64,000 nt of DNA, from the NCBI GenBank assembly GCA_051530055.1, contig CM121341.1, positions 2,976,001 through 3,040,000 on the forward strand, given 5' to 3'. A program made the position numbers and the translations under genes. Each line of letters begins with the position of its first letter. The stretch's first letter is position 1. The notes under the pieces were generated by a model, which worked only from the letters and a program-made list of their open reading frames with translations, did not search any database and was not told the origin of the DNA. Positions 39,875 through 51,190 of the stretch are shown here, in pieces. Origin of the DNA: Neoechinorhynchus agilis (Eukaryota > Acanthocephala).

Positions 39875-42478
39875 ATGGATCCCGCAGTATATGACATTCT
39901 TCGATGCCTCCTTGACCGAGTGGAAAACCTGCTACAAAATCCAGGCTCCAGAGTCGATCCTTCAAACATTCACATACCGGCGAGTACTCATATCACAAGC
40001 AGCTTGGAGCAACAAATGGGACCGAGAGATTCAAGTGATAGTCGACTCAATCCACCAGCAAATCAAAATGAATTGGCCGACCTTCTTGGCCTGCGCAATG
40101 ATTCACCGAGAATTACAAACCAGTTTCCTGCGAGTGTTCTGGCTCCACAAGTAAACCTGATGAACGAACTTATGGCCAGCATGAGATCAGTCGCTCCAAT
40201 AATCGCTGCTTCCCTTCCAGTGTTATTTGATTTTGTTAATCGATCTTCAGACACTGCTCAAAACAATGATCAAACAGCAGCTTCTACGGCGACGCGAAAC
40301 GCTCAAGGATTAATTGGACGAAATGTGCCCAGAACTGAACAACCATCAAGAATCATTGAACAATGCTGTCTTCCCAAACAGCTTGACAACATGATTCGAC
40401 GGGAGGCTACAAATTGCAATAACGCCGGGATACTTGGAGTTGAAATTGTCAATGAATTTTTAGATTTAGAACACGGCTTAGAAAACATTCATTCGCGTTT
40501 GCTTAAAAGCAAAACAGGAAAACCTTGTCTTCTTTGTGGCACCAATGATAGTGTTTCCTGGTGTTACAAAAGAGAAAAATTCTTGTGTAACAAATGTGCA
40601 AATGCCCCTTTCAGAGCAGCCGAAGATTCAAATAAAAAAGATGGTGGTAATCGCGATCCAAAAGCAAAAACTCAAAAAATATCGGCTCGTCGGAGTTCTT
40701 CAAAGTTTCGACAGTCAACAAATGAGCGAATTAGCTGTCAAAGATGCTATAGAATGAGATGCTCTTCCTGGTATCGCTGCTATAATCTTCTTTTGTGCAA
40801 GAATTGTGCACCTCAAATGGCCAGGAAGGTTTTTATAAGGTCTCGTGATAGACAAACCCAGGACTTTAATCAACATCAACGTTCATCGGCAGTTCAACCC
40901 AATCGAAACAGTTCCACTGATCGCGAACAGCAACAGAATTCTCACGATGACAGAATCTGTGTTATATGTAAGATAAACCAAAGTTCGAGATGGCAAAAGT
41001 TCGGGGAATTGTGGATTTGCGAAAAATGCATGGATTTGTGTACATTCTCAGTTATGGCACAATTGGCAAACATTCATGCTGCAGTTGGGCAACAAACAAG
41101 CGCTTCTTTGGGAGCAGCGCAAACGAATGCTTCAAATCAAAATATTGCTCAAGCACCAACACAAGCGACGAATCCTACGTTCAGTGATGCTCCAGCATTA
41201 ACTTCAAATGAAAATCCTGCACCAGAGAGTTCGCAACATCATCATTCCACCAGCAATCGACGTTGCGATTACTGTGGAACAAATCAAAGCTCAAGCTGGT
41301 ACACTTATGGACATCTGAGTATATGCCAAGAATGCATTGGATCCGTCGTTCCTTCGAATGAAAATCTTCAAGAATCGTATGATCCACATCGCCGCTGCAA
41401 TGATTCGTCTTGCTCAAAATGTTCAGCGAAAGAGAGCACCGAATGGTACAGCTATGGACAATTTAAATTCTGCCAAAAGTGCATTGGTACTATCATTCCT
41501 GGATCCAAGCTTCCACCGGAAAACGCTCGTTCAACTGATGTTCAAACATTGCAAAACGAAGCAGCTCGCGAAACTCCGGCGAGAAATCCTGAAAACGAAT
41601 TTGTCGGTAATGCCGAAACCCAGCAGGCGAATGATGAGTTAAGCTGCCATCTTTGCGCTGAGAATATCACTGAAGGAACACCTTTGCATCCTGGGACTGA
41701 AATATGCGAAATTTGCTACAGTTTGCCCGCAAAGGCAATCGAGGAATCGTTGAATACTGCCCCAATTGCGGAAACATCCCCGAAACAATCTCAAGTTGAG
41801 CCGCCACATCCAGCAAATGATTCCCGTTTAAATCAATTGATCGAAATGGTGCACAGTGGATCAATTGTACCGGAACCCGGAATCGCCGAAAGCTCATCGA
41901 TGTATGATTCTGATGGATTGTGTCAATGCGAGACTTGTAGGAAATTTAAAAACGAGACCAATCAAAGTGCGGCCAGCAGCATCGGTCGACAAATTGACAA
42001 ATCCGAAACTGTGAATCCGCCAATCGCTGTAAAGGAAAAGGCAGTAACCAAGTCAGATAAGCAAGAACGTCGGAATCCTAACGATTCCAGGTTCAAGCAC
42101 TTAAACAAGCGTCGATTTTGTTGTATATGCAAAAAAATTACAAAAACACTCCGGAATCGTCGCGGCTATTTATATTACTGCCAACGATGTTTTGAACTTG
42201 AACAAACCACGGCGTCTGGATCGATAACGAATCCTTTAGCTGGTTCATCTTTCACCGCACCAGTTTCACAATTTATAGCAGTAACGCGAGCCGAGGAAGA
42301 TAACATTGAACGTTTTAGTGATCATCAATCAGCATTTAGCCTCGAAGCGCCATCAATTAAAACGGATGATTTGGAAAACCGTAAATCTACAGCAACGATT
42401 CAAACGAGTGATCGATTGGCTAGGGAATCGCAAGAACGAGATGATAATAAAACTGCAGAATCCAAAAAACCGGAATAA
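39875..42478 (+). CDS. Large protein with a row of GATA-like CX2CX16CX2C fingers (867 aa)
   Basis: Single-exon frame starting MDPAVYDILRCLLDRVENLL. From about residue 217 on there are at least seven C-X2-C-X16-C-X2-C units, at about 217, 287, 362, 463, 512, 590 and 749. A further Cys cluster, CQCETC, lies near 683. The typical unit has Ser-Ser-x-Trp, with Trp eight residues after the second Cys, then an aromatic-Gly stretch and Cys-x2-Cys (for example CDYCGTNQSSSWYTYG and ICQEC). Trp and Cys positions match GATA-type fingers, whose loop is one or two residues longer. The linkers are polar, rich in Asn, Gln and Ser. The first 200 residues are helical without fingers. A nuclear, possibly DNA-binding role is inferred. 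I know no named protein with this layout. Confidence 0.8.
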   Translation: MDPAVYDILRCLLDRVENLLQNPGSRVDPSNIHIPASTHITSSLEQQMGPRDSSDSRLNPPANQNELADLLGLRNDSPRITNQFPASVLAPQVNLMNELMASMRSVAPIIAASLPVLFDFVNRSSDTAQNNDQTAASTATRNAQGLIGRNVPRTEQPSRIIEQCCLPKQLDNMIRREATNCNNAGILGVEIVNEFLDLEHGLENIHSRLLKSKTGKPCLLCGTNDSVSWCYKREKFLCNKCANAPFRAAEDSNKKDGGNRDPKAKTQKISARRSSSKFRQSTNERISCQRCYRMRCSSWYRCYNLLLCKNCAPQMARKVFIRSRDRQTQDFNQHQRSSAVQPNRNSSTDREQQQNSHDDRICVICKINQSSRWQKFGELWICEKCMDLCTFSVMAQLANIHAAVGQQTSASLGAAQTNASNQNIAQAPTQATNPTFSDAPALTSNENPAPESSQHHHSTSNRRCDYCGTNQSSSWYTYGHLSICQECIGSVVPSNENLQESYDPHRRCNDSSCSKCSAKESTEWYSYGQFKFCQKCIGTIIPGSKLPPENARSTDVQTLQNEAARETPARNPENEFVGNAETQQANDELSCHLCAENITEGTPLHPGTEICEICYSLPAKAIEESLNTAPIAETSPKQSQVEPPHPANDSRLNQLIEMVHSGSIVPEPGIAESSSMYDSDGLCQCETCRKFKNETNQSAASSIGRQIDKSETVNPPIAVKEKAVTKSDKQERRNPNDSRFKHLNKRRFCCICKKITKTLRNRRGYLYYCQRCFELEQTTASGSITNPLAGSSFTAPVSQFIAVTRAEEDNIERFSDHQSAFSLEAPSIKTDDLENRKSTATIQTSDRLARESQERDDNKTAESKKPE

Positions 42479-42565
42479 TACAATCAACACTTCATCCCTT
42501 GATCCCCAAACAAAATGAATTGTATTGAATTTTATTGAAAAAAACATCGATTCTCTATAATCTCA

Positions 42566-42856
42566 TTGATATTTATTTGCGATTTACAAGATCGTTGCGC
42601 TTTTTGTTTCAAGAAGAGCGATTTTTTAGCGATGAAAAGCTCCGGTTGGGCTACAAATAATTCTGACAGCTGCTCATCTTCACAGAATTCACAAGTAGCT
42701 TTAAATGCTCAAACAATGCACTTATTCTCCAATAATATCGATTGGGCATACTACACTGCTGAAATTAAGAAACCGGAATTATTTTTGAAATCCATTCGCA
42801 CGTTATTTTTGTATAGGTCTTTGTCACTTCAATCTAGTTTTTATAATCTTATTTAA
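42566..42856 (+). CDS. Possible exon, ATP synthase subunit d-like
   Basis: An inner start (MKSSGWATNNSD) leads to NNIDWAYYTAEIKKPELFLK. IDWAYY followed by a small helix is the hallmark of the mitochondrial ATP synthase d subunit (IDWAYYKANVAK in animals). The remainder of the frame does not match that family, and the expected downstream helices are not found in the next few hundred bases. This may be one exon, a gene relic or a coincidence. Confidence 0.3.
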   Translation: MIFICDLQDRCAFCFKKSDFLAMKSSGWATNNSDSCSSSQNSQVALNAQTMHLFSNNIDWAYYTAEIKKPELFLKSIRTLFLYRSLSLQSSFYNLI

Positions 42857-43018
42857 ATTCCATCTCGCATTAAAACAGGGTTTAAGGAATACGCTGAAAC
42901 GATAACAAAGTTTATCCGAATTTATTAAATGAGTCATGAGTATTAAAAAAAAAGTTCGCTGACTCGGATGCTTCGAATATAAAGGAATCAAATTGGAATG
43001 CAATAACAATCAAATTTT

Positions 43019-43135
43019 AAAATGTCGATACGTTAGATACCGGATTGTATGATTAGAATTATTGTTTAGGCATTCATCCAGTAAATAATTTTTATTAAAA
43101 ACGTTTCGAACTTCGTCGGGCTCATCACCAGTTTG
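43019..43135 (-). repeat. PLE 3' terminus with hammerhead-like motif
   Basis: It contains gtcgatacgttagataccgg, attattgtttag, then acgtttcgaacttcgtcggg and ctcatcaccag. On the minus strand this reads CTGGTGATGAGCCCGACGAA, then GTTCGAAACGT, keeping the GAAAC box. It follows, on that strand, the end of the PLE ORF remnant at 43180-44300, as at 15.3 kb. Confidence 0.75.
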
Positions 43136-43179
43136 ATTATGAACAACGCGCTCGTGGTTGATTGTTTTTTAAAAATTTT

Positions 43180-44300
43180 GAGCTATGAAGAAAGAGTTTG
43201 TAATCTCGTTAGTCATTCATGTCCGGTTTTTGTTCTTTGATTAAGAAGGCTTCCTCAATTAAGCGTCGAAAGTTATTATGGTCACTTGCTAAAAACATTG
43301 TCTGGTCATAATTGGCCACTGGTCAGTTTGTATTCGACGATACCACCTTCTGAGTCTTGGACCGTTTAGGCCATAAGAAACTTTGTAGACAACAGCCCTC
43401 TTTTCCACCTTCTGGTGAGTTTCCGGAAAATTAGGTTTCCTATCAGCACTGAAGGTTGAAAATAAAATTGGTGTTTTATCGGCAGACCGCTGTTCTTAAT
43501 TGTCATAGAGATTCTGTTACGCCAAGAGTTGGTTTGTGGGTCCATCTCCGGGACTCCAATGCACAGGTCCATTCGATTCGGTCCTATGAATGTTTCGTTT
43601 GACTGATTGTTCGTCGTTCGGTCCACTTGCTCTTGCGCTGAAGTAAAAACATCTTTGGGGTACCCAAACTTGCTGAAAATTGTGGATCTCATCTCCGAGG
43701 CGCAGAAAGCCTCGCAATGTACCAACTTTTGTGCTCTTATTATGGGCACTGTTCCAAATTATACAATTATTTGTTCCAGTTACCTTTCTGTAGACGGAGG
43801 TAGTAATTTGTATTCCATTTTTTTCTGAATCAACACATCTAGAAACGGCAACCTTCCATTTTTATCGCATCTATTCATAGTGAATTTGATTCGATAATGT
43901 TAAAGGTTGAGATGCTACATGAAATCGTTAGCACTCTGTTCATTACCGGGCCAAATCACGAATATATCATCTACATATCTTTTGTAGAAGATCGGTTTAA
44001 TTGCATACGATTCCATTGCACTTTTTCCAAGCGATACATTATGGGATTAGCCAGAACTGGGGCAGTAGGTGAACCCACCAATCCAATTGAGGGGAAATGC
44101 CTCTTATTTCAGCCGCCAACTCAATTGGATTGGTTGAAAGCATTCGACTCCGTGTACCATTCACTACTCCCCCAGGACTTTTTCGATTTCGGTGTAAATT
44201 CGTGGCCGATCTGTACACGAATGCGTTTTCAAATCTCTTGTTTTTATTTGATAATGTTGTCAAAAGCGCGTCTAAATTAAAGTGAAGAACTAAGGACTGA
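43180..44300 (-). pseudogene. Penelope-like element: RT and GIY-YIG remnant
   Basis: Minus-strand frames read, in order, KPIFYKRYVDDIFVIWPGNE (RT catalytic YVDD), then GRLPFLDVLIQKK, then further blocks down to LASDHNNFRRLIEEAFLIKE and a stop. These are typical PLE landmarks (YKRYVDDIF, FLDVLI, LIxEAFLIK). Stops and shifts separate them. Its last 500 bp are nearly identical to 15405-15903. Confidence 0.85.
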
Positions 44301-44399
44301 GCAGCCTCATCTACTGAAAAGGAGGTCATTTCCTTTAGTGTTGGAGCCGAAGCCCGTTGATTCTGTGAGCTGAGCCATTGGTCAATGAAAAGACTGCCA

Positions 44400-45070
44400 T
44401 CTTCACTTCTAATTTGGACGATAAAACATAAGGGATTTAATCGAAAGACGAGGATTCTTCGAAATACTGTCGATCGCTGTCACTAGAATGTTTGGAACGG
44501 AGAGTTCGTAAAGTTTCTGCGTTATCTTTGGTAAGACTGTCCATTGATGATAAAGGCCCATTTACTCTTCGGACATCTCCGTCAGCGAGCTTCGAAGAAA
44601 CACACCCAGCCAGCCGCGGATTTGAGTTTCGACGGTGGTCACGGTCTTGAACACACTCCTGACGTAGCTCGCATGCTGTCGAAAAGCATTGAGTAAATTT
44701 TCGTCAAAAGAACTTATTCGTTCTTTGATTTTTGTGGTCAGAGATCCCTCAGAAACATCACCAGCGGAAAAATGCATCCACGACAACTCTGAGTTAGTCT
44801 CGATGCAGTCTGTCAATAGAGAGGTGAATATCTTTACGGTCTGATATCGCTGGCCCCTTTGGATTCTTTTCAGAACGATCCTGAGCAAAACTCTCGCACA
44901 ATATTCCCTACAAATGGAATTTCATTTTTGTATTGGTGATGTCGTGATGGGATTTTGTCGCACACACCGAAAATGGACTTAGTTAGTGAACCGGAACCGC
45001 CGCAGCGTGAATTACGGAGTCCATGGACCCTAAGAGCTCCTGTTTTCGTCAGGGAGAAAATCATATCACA
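44400..45070 (-). pseudogene. LINE N-terminal fragment
   Basis: On the minus strand the frame TKTGALRVHGLRNSRCGGSG corresponds to the finger end HGLRDSRCVCSG at 60.4 kb. The next frame, down to 44562, contains GSLTTKIKERISSFDENLLN, matching TLIKNRVSSFDNSF at 60.7 kb and SLTSTIKERVASF at 0.7 kb. It is a broken N-terminal half of the same LINE family. Confidence 0.75.
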
Positions 45071-45325
45071 AATAAGCTCGCAGCTGCCGAAGTTGATAGT
45101 TGAAAAATGAAACTGCTCATTTGTTTTCTTATTTTCGCTAGTTTTTTGAATGTAGCTTTAAACAAAGGAAGATACAGGTTTTATCACCGTTTAGACAATT
45201 TTGCGAAAGTGATTGGTAGGTCGATTTTCCTCTCGAATTACAATCTTGAAAGCATTTGTAATGAAGAATAAATAAAGCAAAATACCAATAGGCATACAAA
45301 AAATATTTTATTCTCGAGTACCGAC

Positions 45326-46457
45326 TCAGAACTCTCCATTTGCCCGAAACTCATTTATAACCTCTAACATTCTTTTCATGAACGTATTGATGTCAAATCG
45401 ACTTTCTGGAAATGTTTCAAGTGTTTTAGAAGGAAAACTACGAATCCTCCGACAACTCAGTCCAACGCATGCATCGCAAATTCGCTCAAAATCATTTCCC
45501 GTATCGTGTGTTGCTAATAAACTTGCAGTTGTGCAATTCAGAACTGTATTAGAGCTTAAATACTTTAAGATTGAAAGGAATATTAATCGAATCGACTTTA
45601 AGCACGGAGGTCCTATTTTTATTCTCACAGGAATCCTGTCAAGAATAGCACTATCAATCTTTGTCGTGACGTTCGATGTGACAATGATTGACAAATTAGT
45701 GAAAGATTTGAGCATGTCGATCTGCCTAATAAAAGTATTCACGATCCGCAATGACTCTATCCCGGAACTCTTCATTAAAATATTGCGGCACTCAATTATT
45801 CCGTCGATTTCATCCATTATTACCAGAACAAGAACTCCATTCACAAGCTGAGGTCTTATATGTTCATTAAACAATGCTACAATAATCCTTGAACTTTGGG
45901 AAGCCCATTTCGACACAAGACTGCCAATATCGATCTCGTAGAGAATCGATTTTTTAAATGATTTTCTATGAATAATACTGATTTTTTGGCAGACAGCACG
46001 AGCAATCGACGATTTTCCGGTACCGGGTGGTCCATAAAGAAAAGTGATTTTAAAATCAATCTCAGTTCGTAAGTTTTAAACTGAAATCGATGATATGGAC
46101 TTCCATTATTTTCCTTAGATTTACGGGTATAACAATATTTGCTTGAGCTGCTCGAAGAACTCTTGATGTTAGTGATTTATCAAAGAATAAATTATTCCAA
46201 ATGTTCTCGTAAAAAACATGGGGCATATTTCTTGAGTATCCAACAATTCTCCCTTCGTTGTCCACGACCACTTTCACTTCTTCTTCTTTATTGCAATGCA
46301 TTGGAATTTTTTTACGGTCTTCAAATTGCTCCTCAAATAGATTTTTCAATTCCGAAACACTACTTTCATTAGTGGACTCTTTATCGTGCTCATTAGCAAA
46401 ATTTGTGAGTGTCGAATTATGACTCAACGATTTATTTTCTAAGGTGGAATAATTCAT
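45326..46457 (-). CDS. TRIP13: PCH2/TRIP13 AAA+ ATPase
   Basis: PCH2/TRIP13 remodels HORMA-domain proteins (MAD2, HORMADs) in the spindle checkpoint and meiosis. The upstream frame (46457 to about 46110) ends in a region resembling the family's GLWDSLVYD segment (ENIWNNLFFDKSLTSRVLRA). After a short intron (exact ends uncertain, near 46060-46110) the frame reads ITFLYGPPGTGKSSIARAVC (Walker A). Then come LVSKWASQSSRIIVALF, VLVIMDEIDGII (Walker B), SIIVTSNVTTKIDSAILDR (sensor 1 and following), then IGPP and SCRRIRSFP, matching the family order. The end EVINEFRANGEF is slightly shorter than in mammals. The divergent frame at 46459 starts 2 bp from this ATG. Confidence 0.92.
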
Positions 46458-46458
46458 T

Positions 46459-46623
46459 ATGCCTCTGTGGGTTAAATCTGCACCTTTAATTAAAATAGTT
46501 TCTAAGGTTACAGACAGAAACTGTTTGGATGAAAAAGGTGGATTTTGGGATACTTTCCCTTGCGCTCTACTGATTCAGCATCGTCCAGAATTCAGAACTT
46601 TTATGAGAAAGTTAGTTAATTGA
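46459..46623 (+). CDS. Possible microprotein gene, 54 aa, divergent from PCH2
   Basis: The frame starts MPLWVKSAPLIKIVSKVTDR and ends RPEFRTFMRKLVN. The stop is followed at once by AATAAA (attgaataaaac). The ATG lies on the opposite strand, one base from the ATG of the PCH2 frame, so the two 5' ends overlap. I do not recognise the protein. Length and basic, amphipathic character would suit a mitochondrial ribosomal or complex subunit, but that is only a suggestion. Confidence 0.35.
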   Translation: MPLWVKSAPLIKIVSKVTDRNCLDEKGGFWDTFPCALLIQHRPEFRTFMRKLVN

Positions 46624-47769
46624 ATAAAACATGAACGATAAACCTGCCAACAACATCTAAGTTTTCTTTACCACTATGAGCATTGTTATGGTGGTTTTTG
46701 CTGCGGGAAAATAAAAAATTAAATCTATCTCAAACTAACGTTTGCTTGAGTGGATTCGTTACTGGTTGTCCATGCAAAGCGAATGATCCTTTGACATTCA
46801 ACTCATCTTTGAACCACTGATGGCTTTTTTAGTGGACATAATTTTTTAAAGGTTTGTAAATTTTTAATTTATATTTGAAGGTTTTGTCCGCATTACTTTA
46901 ATTGCCTAAAGAGATGAATACAACCACTGCACAACAAATTATTTAAGAAATCATAAAAAAATAAAGTAATCTTTTCTAAGATTGCAGATTCATTTAAGAA
47001 ACACTCGGCGTTGCTAAAAATTACAGAACTAGCCTACGTTTTTATCCAAATATATTTTTATCAACTATATGAACTGTATATAATTGCGTTTTCGAACCGC
47101 AAGATGCATAAAGGTATTTTTGCTGTCAAAAGTGAAATACTCACCCTAGTAAAAGGAAATTCCAATTTCGGTATAAATCTCCGTTGGATATTAGGTCATT
47201 TTAGTGTCGAGTAAGGTAGAAGTATTCTTTTTTTTGATATCAACCGTTGTGGCTTCATATTTGAAAACGAAGCGCAGCGACTTGAACACAGAAACAAAAC
47301 TTAAAATATTGAATTTTTATGAGTTGGCGGATTGTCCACAGGTTTCTTATCTGTATGTTATTCTTTTTGATTGTCCTTGGTTAAGTAAGTCAAGCGGTTG
47401 AAAACAAATTTATTTTGGACGGGTATTTCGGAGGTTTACTCCTTCTTCATTGCCCTGAAAAACACGCGATCTACAATGGTATATTTAGAATAAAATCATT
47501 GGGGGAGGCTATTTCGTCCCATTGATTTAAAACCCTAACGCGTCGTATGTTGGTCGTCTCCTCCCTACGACCATTAGTCCCACTTTTCACATCTTTGGAG
47601 ATGACCAAAGCTTTCGTAAGCGAAAGTTCCAATGGGTTTCCCGCTTGCTACTTCACGGTCGTCGAAATCTTTACTCCTTGACCTCGTCGGTGGAACCTTA
47701 AGGCCGCGTTTGGGTTCGATGCGTTACGAACGTGCTCACAAAAACGTAACTGGAGAAACATCTCCGTCC
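46624..47769. other. No gene seen
   Basis: AT-rich to about 47400. From about 47400 on the sequence becomes GC-richer and probably belongs to the 5' untranslated part of the PLE that follows. Confidence 0.4.
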
Positions 47770-49637
47770 TTTGCAATGTAAACGACCCGGATCTTTTTGT
47801 CTCATAAACGACAAATCGTGCAAACTGGCGCTTCCTCGTCGTGGACTGTTCTTGCTAGGATTCAGCGTAATGTTGGAGCACTCCTGTGGACCAATCGAAC
47901 CTCCAGATCTGTCTCTTTTAAAAGCCTCCTAATGTCACTCGTGGATTTCTTTTCCTTTTCCCGCGAACGTCCGCCATGGATCATATCAAGGAGGAGAGAC
48001 ATAGATTTCTAAAAGGAAATCTATGACATTGTACCATTGAAGATTGATAAAGGGTATGGATATTGCGTTACCAATCGTGAACAGTATCAATAGCCTCGTT
48101 TCAAGATATTAATGGGAATTCAGTTCAAGTGTCTTAATGTTTTGTCCTACTCTGAAACTGGAAAAGGAATTCACTGCATTCATACTGATGAAGCAAAATA
48201 AAATTGGGAGTGCTGACTACTGGGCAGTTAGGTCCTTGAACTCTAGGACATCCAAAATGTACCTATTGGCCAAGGTAAACAAATGTCCGATTAAATTCAA
48301 ACCAATAGTTGCGGCTCATACATCATTTTGTACAAGTTTGTCTAGAAAACTGGCTCTGATGCTTCGTCAGAGAATGGAACGGAGTACAAATGTAGTATGC
48401 TCTGGAAAGGACTTCATTGGTCGACTTAAGACGTCGTAGGACTCGCGTTCTATCATGGTATCGGCTGATGTGATTTCATTATTCACAAATATCCCAGTAG
48501 ATACTGCTATTGAACTGGCTATACCTATCCTACGGGCCTGTGATAATTGGAAGCTAGGAAACTCTTGAGTTATTGCACCAAAATTTCAAACTTCCAATTT
48601 GAGGGAATGGATTTTGATCAGGTGAATGGTGTAGCGATGGGTAGCCCTCTTACATTGGTGCTCGCTGAGTTATACATTCGGCAGTGGGAAGAGAAATACC
48701 TACTCACAATTCCTGGAGTCTCATTATGGGCCCGATGTGTAGAGGACACATTTATTCTCCTTGATCGTTCTGCCTATGCCTCCATGCACGTGCAGAACTA
48801 CCTCAACACTAAAGATCCACACATTCAATGGTCGACGGATGTTGAGACTGACGGTAAATTCAGGTTCCTGGATGTTGCAATAGGGCGTGTTGGTGGAGAT
48901 GGGAATGCGACTAAGGTTTATCGGAAAATCGATATTCCACATGACATGGTACCATGGATCTCCTCTCAACCACGAGAATATAAGATCTCCAGGCTTAGAT
49001 CATTGGTACAACGAGCGTTTGCTTATTGCAGCTCTAGTACTGACCTCGAACATGAAATAGATTTTATCTTGAATTTATCAGGACGGAATGGTTATCCGTT
49101 GAATCTGCATAGGAAGGTGATCAGGAGCGCTAGGTTTGGGAGGCCGACAGTCGTGACATCGGATAGGGATCGTGTGTTTCTTCAGTTGCCGTTTATTGAC
49201 GATTCCTCCTCTCAGAGTTTATCCAGGGTTTTATTGACAAGCCACCAGAGCAAACGTACGCTCGTCTATTCCAAACGAAGAAATAATCTTCATGGTCTGA
49301 TCTGTCCGAGCAATCGTGAAGGCCCAAGCGGTGCGGTATATAGAATACCTTGCTCGGATTGTAATCGCTGCTATAATGGCCAGGCAAATAATTTTGGGAG
49401 AAGGATGAGGGAACTCCGCTGTGGTTTCCCACTCTCTGACTACGGGCCATAAGATCGATATTAACGACGCATATTTGATGGTAGTCAATAACCATGGGGT
49501 TGAGCGTGTTATTATCGAGGTCATGTACATTCAGGGAGCCAATACCTTCGAGAGAAACAAAACAGATTATTCCCTAAAGTTGGGGATACCTCCTGATAAC
49601 ACATTGAGGTTGCCATATTCCTTTTTTAGATAATAGA
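47770..49637 (+). pseudogene. Penelope-like element (RT and GIY-YIG), frameshifted
   Basis: Frames in order: VPLKIDKGYGYCVTNREQY (about 48034), SADYWAVRSLNSRTSKMYLL (48137-48439), then 48547-49452 with GVAMGSPLTLVLAELYI (RT motif B), VSLWARCVEDTFILLDRS, FRFLDVAIGR and, near the end, SGAVYRIPCSDCNRCYNGQA with NNFGRRMRE, a GIY-YIG-like start. The RT catalytic box reads CVED instead of YVDD, so the first Asp is changed to Glu. Several frameshifts break the ORF. It ends in a hammerhead-like motif at 49638. Similarity to the 51-53 kb element is limited, so this is a separate family. Confidence 0.85.
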
Positions 49638-49667
49638 CTGAGGAAGTCCAATGTGATTAGACGAAAT
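49638..49667 (+). repeat. Hammerhead-like motif after the PLE ORF
   Basis: The sequence has CTGAGGA, one extra A, a GTC/GAC stem with an 11-nt loop, then GAAAT. Position just after the PLE frame and orientation match the motifs after the other two PLE families. Confidence 0.6.
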
Positions 49668-49739
49668 ATTTAAATTAAAGTGATTCTTTGATATATAATT
49701 TTTCCCCACTTCCACGTACTCATGGATTTTATCTTTAAG

Positions 49740-51110
49740 TATTAAATATCGAAGACGCCGCCAAAGTCAAGGAGCTAATGGATGGGTGACTCGAGAGCAA
49801 CTAAGCCTCCTGGGTAGTTGCGTCTTCGATTCAAATGTGGAAGATGAGATCGGCCATATCATACCGAAACTTTCGTTGCTGTGCGATAGGGTGAGCGCTT
49901 TCTCGGCTCACGGAGCCTTGTTTCTCATAAAGAACGCGCTCTTCATCCCCAAATTATTGTACAAGGTTCGCACAGCAACATTTTTCAAACATAAGGAAGG
50001 ATTGGCTAAGCTCGACGGCAAGGTGAGGGCTTCTCTCCAGCGTATTTTAAATGTCTAGCTCTCAGATGAGGCGTGGCGACAAGCTTCATTGCCTGTGTCA
50101 TCTGGGCGATTCGGCATTCGGACGCTAGTAGACCTTGCCTTGCCAGCCTTTCTTGGATCGTATGAGTGGAGTTAACCGATAACGAAGAAAATTCTGAGGG
50201 GAAGTTTTGTTTTGGCCGAGACTTTGTGGTGGCAGTTGAAGAATGGTGCCAGCATGCAGGCGCTAACCATGTTCCCGTGAATAGCCTCAGACAGTCTACC
50301 TATCGTCGCGAGAGCTCATAGCTCTCTACTTTCAGGTTTTCGCGATGGGGTCGTCCTAGCAAGATTGTTGGCAGTTTCGACACGAGAATCGGGGACGTGG
50401 TTGGAGGCCGTTCCTCTGGCATCTGTGGGAACTCTTCTCACTGATGAAGTAACGAGGATCGCAGTGTTCTTAAGACTTGGTCTCCCGATATGCATGCCCC
50501 ATCGATGTCGATGTTGGTCTTTGGTTGAGCTTTCGGGCGACACGGCCTCGTTTGTCGAAAGTCATTAGGAAGGTTCTCACGCCATTCTGAGATCAACAGC
50601 GTAATTTCTCGGACGTTGAGAACGGCGAACTTCCCCAACATCTTGGAAGCCTCCCATCTTTGTCGACTAGACGGTCGTCAACCTGACGGAATTTCAATCT
50701 TTCCGTGGCGGGGACGTGTGTGGACACCCTCGCAGCGAGCAACATTCCCTATTCTCTCGAAATCGGTCGAGGTGCCGCCAGTGCAGCGGAAGGGAGGAAG
50801 GTACGAAAATATAGAGAATTAGCAAGGGCTCACTATTTTGTCCCCTTTGGGGATACAGACGTTTGGAGCACTTGGCAGCTCGGAATTCACTCTGCTTCAG
50901 GATCTCGCGAAGAAATTGAAAGAAACGACCGGCGACGAACGAGCAGGTGTATTCCTGCGACAAAATATATCGCTCGCAGTACAACGAGGCAATGCTGTCG
51001 ACCTGACGGAATTTCGGTCTTTCCGTGGGGGGGGAGGGCAAGTGCCTTCTCTGGGATGCTCAGGAATCTTATCATTAACTTTGGAACTGATACTAATCCT
51101 TTGTAATAAT
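49740..51110 (+). pseudogene. LINE C-terminal half, broken
   Basis: Plus-strand frames in order: FLIKNALFIPKLLYKVRTAT with GKVRASLQRILNV (49786-50058), then LLAVSTRESGTWLEAVPLAS and IAVFLRLGLPICMPHRCR (50365-50568), then NFPNILEASHLCRLDGRQPD and GTCVDTL (50616-50820), then DTDVWSTWQ and later ISLAVQRGNAVDL (to about 51010). This is the full post-RT order of the family, with many frameshifts. RQPDG..GTCVDT is its changed version of RPDG..WDxTCVDT. Confidence 0.85.
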
Positions 51111-51190
51111 TTTTAACGAAAATCTGTTTTATCTATTGATGATTGTTTGATTGACAATCCGACTGAAAGAGATTTTATTGAAACACCTAG

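Noticed and set aside
40063..41897. Several minus-strand and alternative frames inside the 867-aa ORF
   Set aside because: Shadows of the long single-exon finger protein.
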